From positions 186,001-250,000 of the forward strand of contig JARHVA010006314.1 of assembly GCA_037957365.1 (NCBI GenBank): a stretch of 64,000 nt of DNA. The letters run 5' to 3'. This DNA is from Torreya grandis (taxonomy: Eukaryota > Streptophyta > Pinopsida > Cupressales > Taxaceae). Of the stretch, positions 55,701-60,700 are shown piece by piece; position 1 is the first letter of the stretch, and each line of letters opens with the position of its first letter. The notes beneath the pieces were generated by a model. The model was not told the DNA's origin. It worked only from the letters and a program-made list of their open reading frames with translations, and ran no database searches. Made by a program: the position numbers and the translations under genes.

Positions 55701-58635
55701 AAAGTTTAAGTGACTTAAGTGATTTATTTAATATTTTAATATTATTATAAAGTTATAAAGTAACTTTATAATAATAAAGTCACTTTAACATAATAAAGTG
55801 CATTAAGTGAATAATTTAATGTGGGAATAAATCTTTTACCCCACATTGGCCAGGAAGGTGATTGAGCTCTCTTAAAAAAAGAATAAAAGGAAAGGCAAGA
55901 GCTCATTCTCGGCATCCAGTTGAATGAATAATATTTTGATTGATTCATCTTGTGGAGCCGAGGGTTTCTGCAGAATAGCCATTGGAGACGAAAACCTCCA
56001 TTGGAAGCATAACTGAGGGTGTGAAATAACATCTGAAGGGTTGCACTTTGAGGAGGAAGCATTCAGCTTCTTCATTTGGGCATCATCGACAAGCTTTGGT
56101 CAAGGGTTTACATTGCATAATCTGAAGACTTTCATGGCAGCTATGGCAATGAATTCTAATCTTTCATTCTAGGTGTTTGTTGAAGCAACAAGAACATCCA
56201 ATTGAAGCGCCTTAGCTGGGAGAATATTCTCAAGACAATGGAGGTCTATTTTGGTGAGTATGCATATATTTAGGGGTGACTGTAATTTTGTTTCAGTCCC
56301 ATTGGAATGGTTCGATTTCAATATTTAAGGAAGTGTTTGCAAGTGATAGTGTTACCAAAGGGATTCCCCTTCCTTGGGGAAGTTTTTGTGACTAGTTTGG
56401 AGACCTTTGGAAGGCCATTACAGCTGTAAATAAGGAGGAATATATGACTGTAATTTCTGAGGACAGCCACACTTCCAAGTTTGTTTTGGTTACCTAAGAG
56501 GGTTTTCAACATCAAGCATAGTGCCATTTGGAGTGCCCAAGTCCAAGGAACGTTTTGTTTATGACAAAGAATCCAAAGGTTGTGGAGATTATTTCAGATT
56601 TAAAGGTTTATCCATGGCAGGTCTGCAACTTTGAAGTGGGGCGATTTTGCATTAAAGGAGTCCAAAAAAATATCAAATATCATCCAAAAGGGGCGCCCAA
56701 CATTTCCTAACACTTTGGCATTGACATATATTCATTTGGAGGTGGAATTTGGAAGATATGCAAGTCTGATTTGAAGTATACCAGTCTGAAGACAACTCAG
56801 AAATTCATAACATTTGAAGGCGTCTCCAATCAGGTTCATTTTGAAATTGTTAACATTGAGTCTTGGCCATATTTCATGAGCATTGTATTAGAAATTTCAT
56901 TGCAATTAAAGAGATAATAATTGCTGGTGTCATTTGAGAATTTCGATATCATTTATTATCAGCTAGTTAGTTTGCATACCAACTGTTTGTAAAAATGTCA
57001 GTTGGCTGTAGGTGTTCATTTCTCAAGCATAGATCATATATATGCATGGAATATTGCCAAAATTAGTTGCACATTCGTGCTAGGTCATTGTTTAGACAAT
57101 CTAGAGTCTTCTTGCAAGCATTCTTATTGATGTTAAGTAAAGGAAAGAGCCATTAAAGCAAACTAAAATGTTATATCAGTCATATGACCCTTGTATGTGA
57201 AGTGTTTGATAAAATTTCCAAGACCAAAAATCAAAAGTTTTCAACTAGATTTGAGCAGGGTCATTACATTACATGCACTAGTTGTGGAGGGAATATCCAC
57301 TATAAAGGGTGTGCAGGAAGATGCAATTCCTCAATCTCAGCGAAATGCATAGGTAGTTGTGCAAGTGGATGATATGCCTTAGTCATATTCAGAGGACCGA
57401 AAACAAAGTTGTTACTTCAGCAGAGCATGGTCATTTTGATCTCACTTATGACCTTTGTATGGTATCTAAATTGTTGATTACACAACCTATACACTGCAAT
57501 TGGGTGGACAAAATTGGTACTTTGGACAAGTACATGGCTCATCTTGTTGTGAAAGACTTTTCCCAACAAGAGGGAATAGATGTGGAGATGGTTTTTACTC
57601 CCACTGCTATTGCAGAGTTGGCTTTTACTCCCAGTTACAATTGAGGAGTTAGTTTTTACTCCTGTGAAGATGGTCACATTTTGGTTGCTTCTCTCTAGAG
57701 ATATGGACCAGGTATACATGGTGTTGCCTGAATATTTTCGGGCACCAGATCCTGATCATTTGGTTTTCAGGTTAATTAAGTCCTTGTACAAACTTAAGCA
57801 GGCTCCATGAGCCTGGTATATTTTGTTTGAACAGTGCCTCCAAGATTCTGGATTTGAAACTATGGAGGACAAGCTAAATATATCAACCACTAATGATTCA
57901 TCACCGGTAAATGAATCACCCTACAAAGAATTGGTGGACAACTTGATGCATCTTATGTCCACACAAGCAGATATTTGTTTTGATGTTCGCTATCTTTTTC
58001 ATTTTTTGTCTACACCAAAACCCCTACATTGGACAGCGACAAAATGTCAAAAGACTGCAGATTTCATGTTGATTTGTAAAGAGCAGTTTGTAAATGTAAC
58101 GACTAAACTATTTGATACCACTTTGTTTGTAAAATTTCGGGACAAAGTTGGAGTAGTCTTCAGTGTTAAAGTTATTAATTAGCTATTAGTTAGTCATTAA
58201 CTAATGGTTAGTTAATGGTTGGTTATCAACCTTCCTAATTGTTGTAACTTCCTTTTGCACAATAAAAGGAGGATGCACACGCAATTCAATGTGCACCTTC
58301 TAGTTTTCTCTCCATTCTTTCAGCATTCATATTTGCTAACTACAAACTCAAGTTCATTTTAAATTCTCAAAAATCACCATGGGTTCAGGTGGCGTGTTGG
58401 TCATTCGAGATCGCTTCTTCAGGAAAGCCTGCGTGTTGAACACCCGTGCTGCTGTATTTTCCTGCAAAAGCATGTCTAGATATACTGTTAAAAGAAGAGG
58501 TTATTTCTTCAAACCAAAGTGCCTTTACATACTACAACCCCTTTAAGTTTTGAATTACTTTTTAAATAATAACTACTCACCACAAAGTTTCTATAACCAC
58601 CAAGGATTGAAGCAAAGAACTTTAGGAATATCAAT
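26778..58635 (-). CDS. SCD1: SCD1 homologue (DENN-domain trafficking protein), 10 internal exons
   Basis: Partial gene on the minus strand. Joined exons, 5' to 3': 58635-58581, 58461-58378, 50316-50121, 49660-49531, 49168-49102, 49004-48960, 48383-48308, 48120-48047, 47957-47907, 26935-26778. Every intron is GT-AG and all phases agree, giving 936 nt and 312 residues with no stop. Stretches such as FASILGGYRNF, DPLSSFEYGTIL, ALIESDAEGIGGSGF and DNNVPDYVQRHL match, in order, what I recall of Arabidopsis SCD1 from about residue 360 to 700 of about 1,190. The encoded part is the end of the DENN module (dDENN) and the following linker. The N-terminal u/cDENN and C-terminal WD40 exons were not seen. 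SCD1 acts with SCD2 and RabE GTPases in clathrin-dependent trafficking at the cytokinetic plate and plasma membrane. Intron sizes are 119, 8061, 460, 362, 97, 576, 187, 89 and 20971 nt. The unbroken frame suggests a live gene. Confidence 0.9.
26936..29400 (-). other. SCD1 giant intron, unassigned part
   Basis: Left part of the 20,971-nt intron. No domain is recognised, only short open frames. An AAAGAAAGAAAG-type purine run lies near 28550. The 28800-29400 part may be the 3' tail of LINE-2. Confidence 0.4.
29430..31640 (-). pseudogene. LINE-2: non-LTR reverse transcriptase of a second type
   Basis: Minus strand, in order: a pre-RT segment with NQWYDNECKFLH (about 31590); RT start CEGLKAEFIKYGIDYLHF (about 31200); IHPIYKLGDLSILGN; QGQAGFRVDYQTINHIF; a frameshift; CCFVDFKKAFELV with the first catalytic Asp (about 30840); GVKQGCLLSPTLFNIYIDEL (about 30650); FDDVALL, the YxDD box (about 30540); and TYLGVQFFG. 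A long C-terminal region follows to about 29430. The GVKQGC...LSPTLF...YIDEL style differs from LINE-1, so this is another LINE clade. Broken by several frameshifts and stops. Confidence 0.8.
31610..32470 (-). pseudogene. Gypsy-A: Ty3/gypsy RT and integrase fragments
   Basis: Minus strand. The RT part is at about 32440-32170 with HIDDLLD, FAKLDIIFAY, EKGFYKYLDMPVKLKN, PTTFIHLMDDM and YLNDIFIYG (the YxDD box reads YLND). The integrase part is at about 31900-31650 with PWKCVIMDYLTGLSMTK and IYVVVDQLLKMFIIVPF. RNase H and the integrase zinc finger between them are missing. The fragment abuts LINE-2 on the left and the plus-strand gypsy-B on the right. Confidence 0.8.
32525..33443 (+). pseudogene. 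Gypsy-B coiled coil and aspartic protease
   Basis: The upstream part (about 32760-33010) is heptad-like (VIQNLQGELQLVQVLEAQ, then QEAEIQELTKILHLLQ), a predicted coiled coil. The protease follows: EVLVDTGIEVNILTK with the catalytic DTG, HVLFMANKTRAQPLGILK and YLVVLGMPWCYAN. It ends at a stop at 33442. The usual gag does not precede it. Confidence 0.75.
33674..34441 (+). pseudogene. Gypsy-B gag-like region lying after the protease
   Basis: 255 open codons. ALPRYEGSKPVEEYVHNIE and STIAHWWAAQRPSLPTWQDV resemble the retrotransposon gag core (WW/AW...TW). A second similar block is TWARAWYVVNETCRTTTNW then LKEQFVHTFSF. The C-terminus is acidic (SDSSEEDDE). Gag normally lies 5' of protease; here it sits between protease and RT. 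No CCHC knuckle was seen. Gag identity is by pattern only. Confidence 0.55.
34479..35956 (+). pseudogene. Gypsy-B reverse transcriptase and RNase H
   Basis: RT: LLKEFQDLFPRNY, DDARPIKKHPYRMNP, ICIDYRLLN (first Asp), FIDGFLGYHQVQIEED, NAMPFGLKNGPTMFSK, then YFDAWTMYG where YxDDW is expected. The second catalytic Asp is Ala, so the polymerase is dead even apart from its stops. The connection reads DVRAFLGHCSYYRKFIRSYA. RNase H: LHIHVDASSPTIGAILAQ, TTERKALAMVYAMQKF and FFTDHEELKYLVN, with catalytic Asp, Glu and Asp retained. In-frame stops occur at about 34685, 35050, 35155 and 35455. Confidence 0.9.
36224..37380 (+). pseudogene. Gypsy-B integrase
   Basis: Zinc-finger remains with CDICQRTGKP (about 36440). 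Core: KRTIDFVGLITPATRRTG (first Asp), LTSNRGTHFINE (the usual SDRGTHF Asp is Asn) and HPQANGTTEAFN (Glu retained). The C-terminus contains TTFQLVFGAEAVLPMEF and a GPF-like end near 37260. Frameshifts near 36340 and 36840 and the Asp-to-Asn change indicate inactivity. Confidence 0.9.
37381..38700. other. Gypsy-B spacer between integrase and the extra coding region
   Basis: No domain recognised. Short open frames on both strands; base composition like the rest of gypsy-B. The 38000-38700 part may hold the decayed start of the extra coding region. Confidence 0.4.
38708..41838 (+). pseudogene. Gypsy-B extra 3' coding region (function unknown)
   Basis: Plus-strand pieces in order. 38708-39147: SELLIGEAWVSFTHTC, then LMQFLLLHIHGERFYF and ISRITGLPDSGIDIHH, resembling the IP...ITGLP motif found in accessory ORFs of some plant gypsy elements. 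A decayed middle runs to 40400. 40408-40875: a very Lys/Glu-rich helix (EEEIEMVLALKQKRKAM, EEEKARKIRAAKEAKAK). 41050-41346: MFEYMPPETTTNFEASQ. 41350-41838: VDKVCVLVEHMLPRL and QASVIDACLKQG. It looks like a coiled-coil structural protein. Frames change several times and stops are present. Confidence 0.6.
42091..43261 (+). repeat. Probable 3' LTR of gypsy-B
   Basis: Starts TGTTGGGCCCC just after the extra coding region, with TATAAAA at 42398, about 307 bp in. A CA end near 43261 is a guess. It contains several copies of an AGGCTTGCRCC motif (42996-43215). No second LTR is available for comparison, so the ends are uncertain. Confidence 0.5.
42398..42404 (+). promoter_or_regulatory. TATA box in the gypsy-B LTR
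   Basis: TATAAAA followed by a GC-rich stretch, in the orientation of the element. Predicted LTR promoter. Confidence 0.5.
43262..43968. other. SCD1 giant intron, unassigned
   Basis: AT-rich, no coding features or clear repeats. It separates gypsy-B from the 3.2-kb LTR element. Confidence 0.5.
43969..44864 (-). repeat. 3' LTR of the non-autonomous element
   Basis: 896 bp, begins TGATGTAGG and ends TATATCA on the plus strand. Partner of the right LTR. Confidence 0.85.
45089..45960 (-). pseudogene. Coiled-coil gag-like frame of the non-autonomous element
   Basis: 45960-45682 encodes 92 residues: MNEKHATQVAELKILLRA, KIEELQKELETMQAI and a Glu-rich stretch, heptad-like. After a frame change, 45469-45089 encodes 126 acidic residues (MDARFENILMTDIG, VEVMGNHVDAQRYDELF). 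Similarity to a named gag family is not clear. It is the only coding part of the element. Confidence 0.5.
46211..46225 (-). promoter_or_regulatory. Primer-binding site (initiator Met tRNA)
   Basis: On the minus strand TGGTATCAGATCAGG begins 2 nt after the LTR. The first ten bases match the common plant PBS TGGTATCAGAGC, complementary to the 3' end of initiator tRNA-Met. Confidence 0.8.
46228..47147 (-). repeat. 5' LTR of the non-autonomous element
   Basis: 920 bp, similar along its whole length to 43969-44864 with many substitutions and indels, indicating an old insertion. Contains an inverted GCGGTGGT/ACCACCGC pair near 46668-46690. Confidence 0.85.
47148..47906 (-). other. SCD1 intron sequence after exon I
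   Basis: AT-rich, no transposon similarity seen. Probably ancestral intron. The exon I donor is at 47906. Confidence 0.6.
47907..47957 (-). CDS. SCD1: SCD1 exon I
   Basis: 51 nt, 17 codons: GWQCRLTEEQFIAVKEL. The acceptor is TTTGCAG and the donor GTAATA. It is followed by the 20,971-nt intron. The protein resumes in phase 0 at 26935 with LKTAIS, so KEL-LKTAI is continuous as in SCD1. Confidence 0.92.
48047..48120 (-). CDS. SCD1: SCD1 exon H
   Basis: 74 nt. It completes Ala, then encodes LIESDAEGIGGSGFVE and CIREHIHS. The acceptor is TTTTTCCAG and the donor GTAAGT. A longer open frame continues upstream on the same strand, but that part is intron: the splice acceptor and SCD1 homology begin exactly at 48120. 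Confidence 0.95.
48308..48383 (-). CDS. SCD1: SCD1 exon G
   Basis: 76 nt, encoding GLWMRLLKLGATDDP and LSSFEYGTIL plus the first base of the next Ala codon. The acceptor is TTATAG and the donor GTATGT. This is a highly conserved block of the SCD1 linker. The 576-nt upstream intron shows no coding features. Confidence 0.93.
48384..48959 (-). other. SCD1 intron between exons F and G
   Basis: 576 nt, AT-rich. Around 48660-48760 it has a loose local repeat (CACAAAAAGGGAAG / CACAAAAAATAGGAAG with flanking ACTACCTA). No gene. Confidence 0.7.
48960..49004 (-). CDS. SCD1: SCD1 exon F
   Basis: 45 nt, 15 codons, phase 0 to 0: AERERMVLDIKVKLQ. The acceptor is TTTGCAG and the donor GTCCAG. It is almost identical to the same micro-exon-sized block in Arabidopsis SCD1. 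With exon E it reads RERA-AERERMV. Confidence 0.9.
49102..49168 (-). CDS. SCD1: SCD1 exon E
   Basis: 67 nt. One base completes Ser, then PTPSLTRRDFSKAES and LSPRERA. The acceptor is TTTTCAG and the donor GTAAGC. It is a low-complexity Ser/Arg linker and less conserved than its neighbours, so it is supported mainly by phase and splice sites. It is followed by a short 97-nt intron. Confidence 0.82.
49169..50120 (-). other. SCD1 introns C-D and D-E
   Basis: Introns 49661-50120 (460 nt) and 49169-49530 (362 nt) around exon D. AT-rich, nothing else recognised. Confidence 0.7.
49531..49660 (-). CDS. SCD1: SCD1 exon D
   Basis: 130 nt. Two bases complete Val, followed by 42 codons that include YDRFPLNARTQEQEEK and ILAVASAALDHPTRH, and then two bases of a split Ser codon. 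The acceptor is TGTACAG and the donor GTAGGT. It corresponds to the conserved YDRFP...EEQEEKRK segment of SCD1. Confidence 0.9.
50121..50316 (-). CDS. SCD1: SCD1 exon C
   Basis: 196 nt, the longest exon in the window. It encodes FFEFLERGHGSEERG, then NLLDKMQDAIARGQ, then ELEIITVADSA. The acceptor is TTTTGCTGGCAG and the donor GTGAGT. The exon ends with one base (G) of a split Val codon completed in exon D. Glu/Asp-rich stretches agree with the linker that follows the DENN module in SCD1. Confidence 0.92.
50715..50959 (+). repeat. 5' LTR of copia-A with an internal 78-bp duplication
   Basis: Starts TGTTAAAGTTATTAATTAG and ends GCTAACA. A 78-bp unit (from TTAACC at 50766 and 50844), including the CACAATAAAAG poly(A)-signal-like block, is present twice here and once in the 3' LTR. 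Confidence 0.85.
50961..50972 (+). promoter_or_regulatory. Copia-A primer-binding site
   Basis: TGGTATAAGAGC immediately after the LTR, one mismatch from the usual initiator-Met PBS TGGTATCAGAGC. Confidence 0.8.
51671..52680 (+). pseudogene. Copia-A gag, zinc knuckle and protease
   Basis: The gag start carries LTSHNYNVWSHN, HDCDQIILGTKARPA and MVALALNSLTPSYEYFVEAL, typical of copia gag. The knuckle reads SFYCHNVGHLKKDC, so the first Cys of CX2CX4HX4C is Ser. Protease: SCWFIDSSTSLHFT, where DSG is expected but DSS is found. It ends about 52680 where the inserted block begins. Several stops and frameshifts. Confidence 0.8.
52726..52785. repeat. (AT)n microsatellite
   Basis: 60 bases of pure AT dinucleotide, 30 units, at the junction between copia-A protease and the inserted block. 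Confidence 0.98.
52790..53390. other. Inserted sequence of unknown origin
   Basis: Not copia-A coding. AT-rich with no recognised domain. It is bounded by the microsatellite and the palindromic element, and may be part of the inserted LTR-4 copy. Confidence 0.35.
53393..54358. mobile_element. Small palindromic DNA element with GGGTAC-type ends
   Basis: The left end has TACGGGGATGTCTCGGGTAC. The right end, in reverse complement, has CACGGGGACGTCCCGGGTAC, giving imperfect inverted termini about 960 bp apart. The interior is AT-rich with no transposase, so it would be non-autonomous. The left motif matches the clusters at 3411 and 10170. No target duplication was identified, so the ends are approximate. 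Confidence 0.45.
54241..54332. repeat. GC-rich near-perfect palindrome (42-nt arms)
   Basis: 54241-54282 and 54291-54332 are reverse complements with about five mismatches, with an 8-nt loop (GACGTTTT). It would form a strong hairpin on either strand. Confidence 0.9.
54370..55167 (-). mobile_element. LTR-4 (TGTAATGTCCCC family), minus orientation, other end not located
   Basis: On the minus strand it starts TGTAATGTCCCC at 55167. It has the family inverted pair (55101-55125), TATAAAA with GGCCCCC downstream at about 54737, and repeated TATTTTTAGTAA motifs (54900-55020). Its 3' end is unclear because the palindromic element lies at or within it. Confidence 0.65.
55168..55384 (+). pseudogene. 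Copia-A coding fragment between insertions
   Basis: An open frame (GGMYRLIDSTTVNINACVE, then EIPHRLVDLAQIS) that continues without a break into the sequence right of LTR-2 once LTR-2 and one TTACA copy are removed. Probably the region between protease and RT; the domain is not certain. Confidence 0.6.
55385..57268 (+). mobile_element. Solo LTR-2 (TGTAATGTCCCC family)
   Basis: 1,884 bp, TGTAATGTCCCC to GGGTCATTACA, flanked by a perfect 5-bp repeat TTACA (55380-55384 and 57269-57273). It shares the AGCCTATT...CCCTCGTAGG block with LTR-1. It sits inside copia-A coding sequence, whose frame is restored across the insertion when it is removed. Confidence 0.9.
57269..58163 (+). pseudogene. Copia-A reverse transcriptase and RNase H remains
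   Basis: RT pieces: HLVVKDFSQQEGIDVEMVF, FTPVKMVTFWLLLSRDMD, YMVLPEYFRAPDPDH and FRLIKSLYKLKQAP. A deletion joins RDMD directly to the YMVLPE motif. The RNase H part, PYKELVDNLMHLMSTQ then DICFDVRYLFHFLSTPK and HWTATK, follows almost directly; the YVDD box is deleted. It ends next to the 3' LTR. Confidence 0.85.
58164..58340 (+). repeat. 3' LTR of copia-A
   Basis: Starts TGTTAAAGTTATTAATTAG and ends TTTGCTAAC. One copy of the 78-bp unit and a 10-bp extra (TTAGTTAATG). Its right end lies 37 nt from the SCD1 exon B donor. Confidence 0.85.
58378..58461 (-). CDS. SCD1: SCD1 exon B
   Basis: 84 nt, 28 whole codons, phase 0 to 0. It begins ENTAARVFNTQAFLKK and ends TNTPPEPM. The acceptor is TTTTGCAG and the donor GTGATT. 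Its donor lies only 37 nt from the 3' LTR of the copia element that fills the next intron. The join to exon C (PPEPM then VEQFLE) matches the SCD1 order. Confidence 0.9.
58581..58635 (-). CDS. SCD1: SCD1 exon A (dDENN)
   Basis: 55 nt. The acceptor follows TTGCAG and the donor is GTGAGT. The first base completes a codon begun in an unseen upstream exon (AG plus A would give Arg). It then encodes LIFLKFFASILGGYRNFV, the conserved dDENN core. It ends in phase 0, 119 nt before exon B. No preceding exon was found between here and 64000. Confidence 0.88.
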
Positions 58636-59239
58636 CTGCAATGCAGCCACATGGTGATTCAATTTTTGTCCATTTATAAATAAATTTACTAAAAGAAAAC
58701 AACATCAAGGATAATAATCAAACATTTTAAATTTATTCAGCTACTTCAGTCAAATGCTTCTTTTCATATTGACTAGAAGATGATTATAATCTATTTCCTA
58801 TACCCGATCAAAATTGGCATCGATGCTTAGTCAAACACATTGCTGATGCTATGGACTCAATCGCAACTACCATTTTTATTTCAAGGAAACATATAATATC
58901 ATAACACCAGAGTAAAAAAACTCGAACTCTGCATGGACTCAGAAAAGAAAAAGAGTATAAGACTTAGACTCAGGAAGGGATGCATATAGTATTTGAAATT
59001 TGACAAAAACAAATTGGGTATTTTTCATTTCATGAGAAAACTTTAAAGCCAAGGTTTGTACTGCTGATGGAGAAAGAAGCTTGAAAAAGGATGTCTACTG
59101 CCAAAACGATGGAAACAAACAAACAGTGTTGGACGGCAAGGGGGAGTACAAGAGGCAATTCTACCAGTGAACTCCTACTTACACTAAGATAGAGCCAATT
59201 GCATATAGTTTGAAGAGCATAAATGCACGTCAAACTCCT
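58636..59239 (-). other. SCD1 intron upstream of exon A
   Basis: AT-rich, no exon or transposon recognised. The acceptor TTGCAG of exon A is at its left edge. Confidence 0.6.
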
Positions 59240-59839
59240 TGTCTCAGTACAGATATGCCAGAATTAGTGAGCTGATGAGACATGCCTTAAACTCATTGAA
59301 TGCGTTGTCCTGTTCTTCTGACCACTTGAATGGGACTCCTTTCCTTGTAAGCACATCTAGTGTATGGGATACTTGGGAAAAATTATTTATGAATCACCAA
59401 CAACCAGCAAGCCCCAGGAAAAATTTGACCCATGTGGCATCCTTCAAAGTTTCCATCTCCCCAACAAATTGCATTTAGTCCTGGTGCGTCTTCAGTCCAG
59501 CTTTACAAACAATTTGCCAAAGAAGCTAAACTTGGGAAATCATGAAAGGACATTTTGTCTACTTCAATGCTAATTCGGCTGCGCAACTACACTTCATACA
59601 CTCACTAAGGGCCAGCAAATATGACTTCTTGTTTCTTTAGAGAGACCAATTATCTGAGAAGGGCTTGAAATGGCCAATTGACATGTTAAAAATATGTAGG
59701 CTGATCCTTTGAAATGGAGAAGAGCATTGCAGAGTCCGAACCACATTTTATTGTACAGATAGACTTCATCTTCCACTAAAGCAATGGCCTTAATTTTGTC
59801 TTATTTAGCTATGTTGATCTAGCTATATCCAAAAAATAT

Positions 59840-60563
59840 TGTCCCTAAATGAGTATATATTGTGCCATACTACTTCAAGAATGGTGATCTAGGAGGATCA
59901 CTTAAAGCAGTTCCAATGATAACGCCAAACCCATTGTCGTAGCTTGTGGGTATTGTGGTTCCTCTTCAATGGTTTGCAGTACCCCAAAACATCCTCCAAA
60001 GGTTTGTGATACCTCCAAGATCATCAATCCATCTCCAACAGAGGTCGCACACACTTCTATAATGGCACAATGCAACCTATTCAGATCAAACATGGCACCA
60101 CCCATGTGTGCGCAAAACCTTATGCAATATCCACCAATGGCTTCAGCATGTTCCTCCACACCCGCATGCCACATTGCAAAGGCCAACTCACACAACACAC
60201 TCTAGTTGTCGACAACTTGCTGCCTCCATCCCAACAGGTGGGATCGCATGTTTTTCATAGGCTTAGCCAGTGCAGGGTTAAGAGGCAACGCCCCCTTTCA
60301 TAGGGCAATGCCCCATGCCAACATGTCAAGCATTACTCTTGATGCCAATCAGCTTAATTGTCACAAGGCGAAGAGTCAAATAGAAGTTCCACCATTTTTA
60401 TTTTTGTAACAATTCTGTCTATGTCCACAACTTTGTAATATATGTATACACATCTTTGTAGCTTGAGCTAGCAATTAGAGTAGAAGATAGACAACCATAC
60501 ATCGTTCTCAAGAGTATGCCATGTAAATAACATAGATTGATATAAATTTTTGTTCCAATTGTA

Positions 60564-60625
<62 letters not shown>

Positions 60626-60700
60626 TCTCAACAAATTATTTGATAAAGCTTCCGCACACACATACAACACATCTAGATTCTCATTTAGGGTGTTGTCGAC
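59840..60700. other. Insertion within the gypsy-C RT, unassigned
   Basis: Separates two RT parts that should be about 60 residues apart. It has repeated GGGCAATGCCCC-like GC blocks near 60280-60320 and a microsatellite near its right end. Possibly an LTR of another family; the ends were not fixed. Confidence 0.4.
60567..60622. repeat. (TC)n microsatellite
   Basis: 56 bases of pure TC dinucleotide, 28 units. Confidence 0.98.

Larger units (their letters stand above)
50715..58340 (+). mobile_element. Copia-A: Ty1/copia retrotransposon inside SCD1 intron B-C
   Basis: 7.6 kb, antisense to SCD1. 5' LTR 50715-50959, PBS 50961, gag from about 51671, CCHC-like knuckle about 52300, protease about 52450, RT and RNase H 57480-58150, 3' LTR 58164-58340. 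Two later insertions split it: a composite block at about 52690-55167 and solo LTR-2 at 55385-57268. Without copia-A the host intron would be only about 435 nt. A clear target duplication was not found; the 3' LTR end may be eroded. Confidence 0.85.
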
